Shown here: positions 59,701 to 64,000 of the stretch, piece after piece
Layout of the letters: every line of letters begins with the position of its first letter
Position numbering within the stretch: the first letter of the stretch is position 1
Assembly: GCA_030549495.1 (NCBI GenBank)
Contig: JAUIRK010000753.1
Coordinates: forward strand, 186,001-250,000
Origin: Nectonema munidae
Taxonomy: Eukaryota > Nematomorpha > Nectonematoida > Nectonematidae
Direction: 5' to 3'
DNA: 64,000 nucleotides
The notes under the pieces: model-generated
Database searches by the model: none
What the model saw: only the letters and a program-made list of their open reading frames with translations
What the model was told of the DNA's origin: nothing
Made by a program: the position numbers and the translations under genes

Positions 59701-62700
59701 TACATCAAAATCCTTTTGCATTCAAAAAAGAATCAAGTTCTTTCTTTCGTCAATTAATGTATTCTTGGGTACTGATTTAAAAGAGGAATTACCTCGGTGG
59801 TTCAATTTATTTTATTAAAGTACATATATTATTAACAAAAATGTTATATAAAGTTTTTAGTCTATCATTAATGATTTGTTATACAGTTTGTCTTTTCATT
59901 TTTTATACTTCATGTATAAATTTTTATACGGGCATTTTTCAGTCTTCACCATTTTGAGGGATTATTACGATTGTTAAAAAATGACCAATTTTTATCCAAT
60001 AAATTCTATGTGAAAACGCTCGGTATAGCACCATATGTATCTTGACTATAAAATCTAGCATAACCGTGAGCAAAAGGTATCAAAGAACGTTTTCTTTTTA
60101 AACAAATCTCTCAACAAGAAATGAAAAAGAAGTAATGCTGTTGATCTATCTAAAAACAGTTCAACAGCATTCCATCTAGTTTTCTTTTTAAACTTATGAT
60201 AGGCAAGTTGGCAAATTTTCTCGATGTTGGATAAAATCTCAGATTAATTTGGTCGGCATACAAAAGCAATCATTCGCATTCCACCGAAAATTCGACAGCA
60301 TTGAAAGTATGAAATTTATATTACATTAAAAAATTATGTTCATAAGAGAATTGAAACTTAACACAATATAAAATATTTTTAAAATCCTCCCCTTTAGTTT
60401 TAAAGAGGTTCTGGATGCGCTTCTGTTTACTATTTGAGCAAATAAGTACCAAAGAGTTTCAAAAAATAACTACCTAACCCCAACGATAAATTTAGTGCCA
60501 TCATTTGATTTTAACTTTAAAGTGAAGAAATAATGGATTATGGAACAAAGAAGTCTTACTTAAACAAAAAATGAAAGAAACCTTTTTGTGAAGAAGAGAG
60601 AGGTGATATAAAGAAAAAAGATCTACTGATTTCAGTACATGCCTAGTGACATTAAAATATCATCAGGGCAGAAGTAGATGATTGGTAGCATTTGGTCGGC
60701 GTGACGTCAATCATCAATCACTGATTTCATTGCCCTAGCAAAACAGACAGTCAGAAATCCATCACACATATAACCGCAATATACAATGCCTTTTATCTGG
60801 GTTGTGTGTGTGTGTGTGTGTGTGCAATTTGTGTCTTATCAATGATTATTCCTGTTTGATTGATTCCCCTCTTCCTTATTTTTTATCAAGGCTCATATGT
60901 CATTTGAACTTAAAGGTTTATTTTTATACTGAATCCAAAGTCCATTTATCAAAGCTGACAAATGTGAAAAGATTGTATAAATCTCCTTTATATGCAACTT
61001 AGGCTCCTTGGGTGTACGGGCTAACGAAGTAGGCACAGTCAACATATGGTCAGATTTTTAAAAACATTTCCCCATTCAATTTTATTCTCTTTTTAAATTT
61101 ATTTTTAAGTTAGTTAATAAAACTAATTAGTTACTTTATTAAATTTTAAAAAGTTTTAAAAATTAGTTCTTTACTCTTTTTTTATTGATTTTTTTACTTT
61201 ATTATTGAGTATTATTGTGAGAGGAGGGGTCCCCAAAGTTTCAACTAGTCGACCCCTTCATAGATTATGTGCTTTCTCCTGGACGCCGACACAAGTTTAG
61301 TAAAAATATGAAATCATTTTTTGCATAACGGATGATGATAAGCAATAAGCTTTAAAATAATGGTGTATAAAATGATATTTTATTATTTACTCATACACGA
61401 AATATGCACAACTTTCATGAATATCACGACTTTTTAGTGATTAGAAGTTTAAAACCGACCCCGTTCAATCTCCATGTAATCATCGACACCAAGGAATCGA
61501 TATCGCCTGCCTACTTTAGGGATCCTTTATTTAGAGTGTTTGCATGATGAATTACTTCTTGTGTCTGTATAATAACAAAATTAAACTGATTTCATAATAA
61601 AACTGGAAGTATGTTTTGACTAAAGTTGGGGAGTAGTGCAAATTTTAGAATTAATCTCACTCCTATTTCTTAGGAATCATCAAGCATATAATTTAAGAGC
61701 TGAGTTAGATTATATGATAATTACTAATCAAATTTCAATTAAATGTAACTATGCTTTTTTGAAGCAAATTACCTAAAAAATAAAAAATAAATATTTAAGA
61801 CTTAAAAAAAACCGAAAACACACTAAGTGAAAGAAAAAGCTAAAGTATCCTCATTAAATCAAATCATGTTAGTTGTTAAAAATAAAAGATGGATTCAATC
61901 AATCAATCAATCAATCAATGTGAATAATGGAGTAACAAATATTTTTATTTACTTTACTCATCTTCTCGATCCGTACTCAACAAAAAGCGTCATTTTGACA
62001 ACATTGTCCTTTGAAGAATCATCGATTTTTATTCGTCATTCTAGTTTAATAAGTAAACAGCTAGTTATCTTGTTTTATATGAAAATAACAATATGTTCAA
62101 TTCAATCAATTTATCTTCCTGTTTTAAAAATGTCCTTATAAAGTTCGATATTAGTTTTTAAAAAAGAACTAAAAAAAAAAGCTGAAAATAATGTTTGGAT
62201 GATAAAAATGCTCTTAATCTCATAGTTTTGACTTTTGCTAAATAAATTTTTTAAAAAGTAAGTACTTCGAGAAAACTTGAAAGATAAGATTAACTTATCA
62301 AAAAAAAAAGATAAGACGTAACTTATCGTCAAAACTCATCATCCCAAATGCTTTCAAATCCGGCCTTCTCACTTGGAATCTTTAAACAACGGCAAAAATT
62401 GGATTCAGAAACGCAATTTAACTATTCAACAATTTTTCGTTTAAAACTTATTTTTTGCATGAAAAATTAATTTAGTCTGAATTTCTTTCAAGGTCAAATT
62501 TTTTCTGGTCATGAATCTGCGTTGAAAGATGACTTAGTGTTCCGTATTAAGGATTTCTTTAAGCTTAAAATGAAAAAATAAGTCTGATAAATCCTTTTTC
62601 TTAGTAATATTAGAAGAAAATTTATAACAAGAATTCAATTTACTTACCTTATTTAGGCTTGAAAAAAGAAAGAACAAAAAAAGCGTTAACAAAATTAATT

Positions 62701-63500
62701 TAATTAATATATTGATTATTTTGGACAATTATTGATTACTTAATAAAGGATATTAAAATTTTGCTTAACATTTTTTCAAAATTCTGGCTGAATTTAGAAA
62801 ACTTTGCATAAAACTTTGAAAAATAATCACAGTAGAATTTTGAAAAAAAAATTTATTAGTGAATTTTTATTTTTTTTCAATAAGGATGTGGGTAATGTAA
62901 AAGTATGAAAGTCTTACTTGTTTAAAGATTAAGAAAGAAGAAGTGAATTTGGAAGAAGAAGAAACAAAAAAAGCTCCTTAGCAGAAAGTGCAATATGCAA
63001 TCTTCTCAGCAGAGGTTTAAAAGGAAGAAATGAAATGAATTTGATTGTTTTTGTTTTGTAGCAGCGCCTCACACTCGAACAAAATGAAGAGTTGAGGGAT
63101 GTACAATTTTTATGCAATGAAACACGCTTATCTGATTGGTCGCGCTAAATCACAATAGTGAGTGACAGTTAGCCTGAGACATTACACGCCATGATGATTC
63201 GCTATGAAGATGAACGGTAACGTTACCAGTGAGTTCGTGGAACCCACATATATACTTCGCCATCTTCTGTAATCTACTCTTATCATCACGGGGTGAGGAG
63301 GTCTTGTAGTCGTAAGAAATCTCCCAGGCACATACATATCTATCTATCTTTGTACTTATTTATGCAGAAGGCGCTTTCTCATACGCCATTTTATTGAATG
63401 GAGGCGATTAAGTGTAAAGATAAAGCCTCATTCTTCCACAATAAAATAGAATAAAAAAGCAATAAAAAATAATTACACTCGATTATGCCTGTGGTGTATG
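56760..63500. other. AT-rich stretch with no firm gene
   Basis: A (TG)n run is at 60804-60824 and an ATCA run at 61897-61920. A GTTAG-type tract is at 57665-57775. A GC-richer patch at 58640-58740 holds the complementary words CCGTGGA and TCCACGG. A 10-bp hairpin (ATGCTGTTGA, 60137-60170) was seen. The string GAGGGGTCCCCAAA at about 61226 resembles one end of a Charlie-type hAT element, but the other end was not found. Confidence 0.4.
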
Positions 63501-63554
63501 TTATTGCTGAGTAGTGGTGATATGACTTGCTCATTTTTCCATTGTGTGGAATAG

Positions 63555-63748
63555 GGTTACACAACGATCTTTTTCCACGTGACCTTTTCGCAATTAGCAG
63601 TTACATCGTGGGTGTAGGAGCAGGTATGTGCGCTGTCTCCACTGAGGTGCTGCGCTACGCGCATGATGGAATGAAGAAATCAGGAAATGAAGAGCTCAAA
63701 CTTTTCTCGAATACTTCCGCATTCATTTCTTATGGCGGCCCTCTTTAA
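63555..63748 (+). CDS. Possible terminal exon of an unidentified membrane protein
   Basis: After the acceptor-like GGAATAG, an open frame in phase 1 begins with LHNDLFPRDLF. It has one strongly hydrophobic stretch (FAISSYIVGVGAGMCAVSTE), then a polar tail (YAHDGMKKSGNEELKLF), and stops at TAA. The base composition is less AT-rich than its surroundings, like the proven exons. No upstream exon with a phase-1 donor was found in the 11 kb before it. Joining it to exon 2 of the claudin-like gene fits in phase but would cut helix 3, so I do not favour that. The family is not recognised. Confidence 0.35.
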
Positions 63749-64000
63749 TCTTCAAGCTTTCTTGGAAGTTTGGAGCATATAAGGGGTTATGTCTTCTTCT
63801 CATTCCTTGGTAAGATATATCTGTGTTACACGTAACTATTATTCACTATATGTATGCATCGTAATCATCAAGTATTGCATACCTTCCTTTGTACGGTGGA
63901 AAAAGAGCTGATCTATTCAGACATAGAGGAAATGAAGTGAAGTCATAACCAGGGCGAACAAAAGTCAATAAAATCAATTTCTAGCTTTTAGTTCTTGGAG

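Noticed and set aside
61200-61520. Charlie-type hAT end (GAGGGGTCCCCAAA)
   Set aside because: Only one end is recognisable, and no matching inverted end or duplication was found nearby.

Overview
This is an AT-rich, intron- and transposon-laden stretch of animal nuclear DNA. The evidence is GT-AG introns of up to 16 kb, a claudin-like four-helix membrane protein, a secreted carbonic-anhydrase-fold protein, and piggyBac, Tigger, Penelope-like, hAT-like and tRNA-SINE repeats. An invertebrate, possibly an arthropod, is the most natural guess, but nothing here fixes the species.

Two host genes can be rebuilt exon by exon with matching splice phases, and they converge. Gene A (+ strand, about 17.2-41.1 kb) has three coding exons and encodes a 226-residue claudin/PMP22/CACNG-like protein. 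Its introns are 16.2 kb and 7.0 kb. Gene B (- strand, 52.2 down to 44.6 kb or further to 43.3 kb) has five coding exons. It encodes a secreted carbonic anhydrase domain in which two of the three zinc histidines are replaced (V122 and Q147; H124 is kept), joined in its last exon to a very long Lys/Glu/Asp/Ser-rich tail. A 4-bp duplication in a GAT-rich coding minisatellite splits the tail into two overlapping reading frames. A possible terminal exon of a third gene lies at 63.55-63.75 kb (+).

Region by region: 1-15 kb has no convincing gene but holds two diverged tandem arrays (3.47-4.08 kb and 5.19-5.76 kb), a 15-bp minisatellite, three copies of a tRNA-derived SINE and one head of a second SINE. 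At 15.33-16.51 kb there is a 1.18-kb (CAT)n array just upstream of gene A. Intron 1 of gene A holds a foldback array of about 21-bp units, a Penelope-like retroelement relic, a 354-bp hAT-like MITE, a second MITE and a 0.74-kb (CAT)n array ending about 70 bp before exon 2. Intron 2 holds a whole-looking piggyBac element with an open 551-codon transposase and a decayed but complete-ended Tigger element. At 41-43 kb is the convergent intergenic gap. From 52 to 63.5 kb only a SINE fragment, simple repeats and structureless AT-rich sequence were seen.

The most notable points are the catalytically dead carbonic anhydrase with its giant charged tail, the apparently young piggyBac copy 0.16 kb from a host splice donor, the recurrence of the CAT/GAT trinucleotide in noncoding arrays and as coding poly-Asp, and the two families of tRNA-derived SINE.
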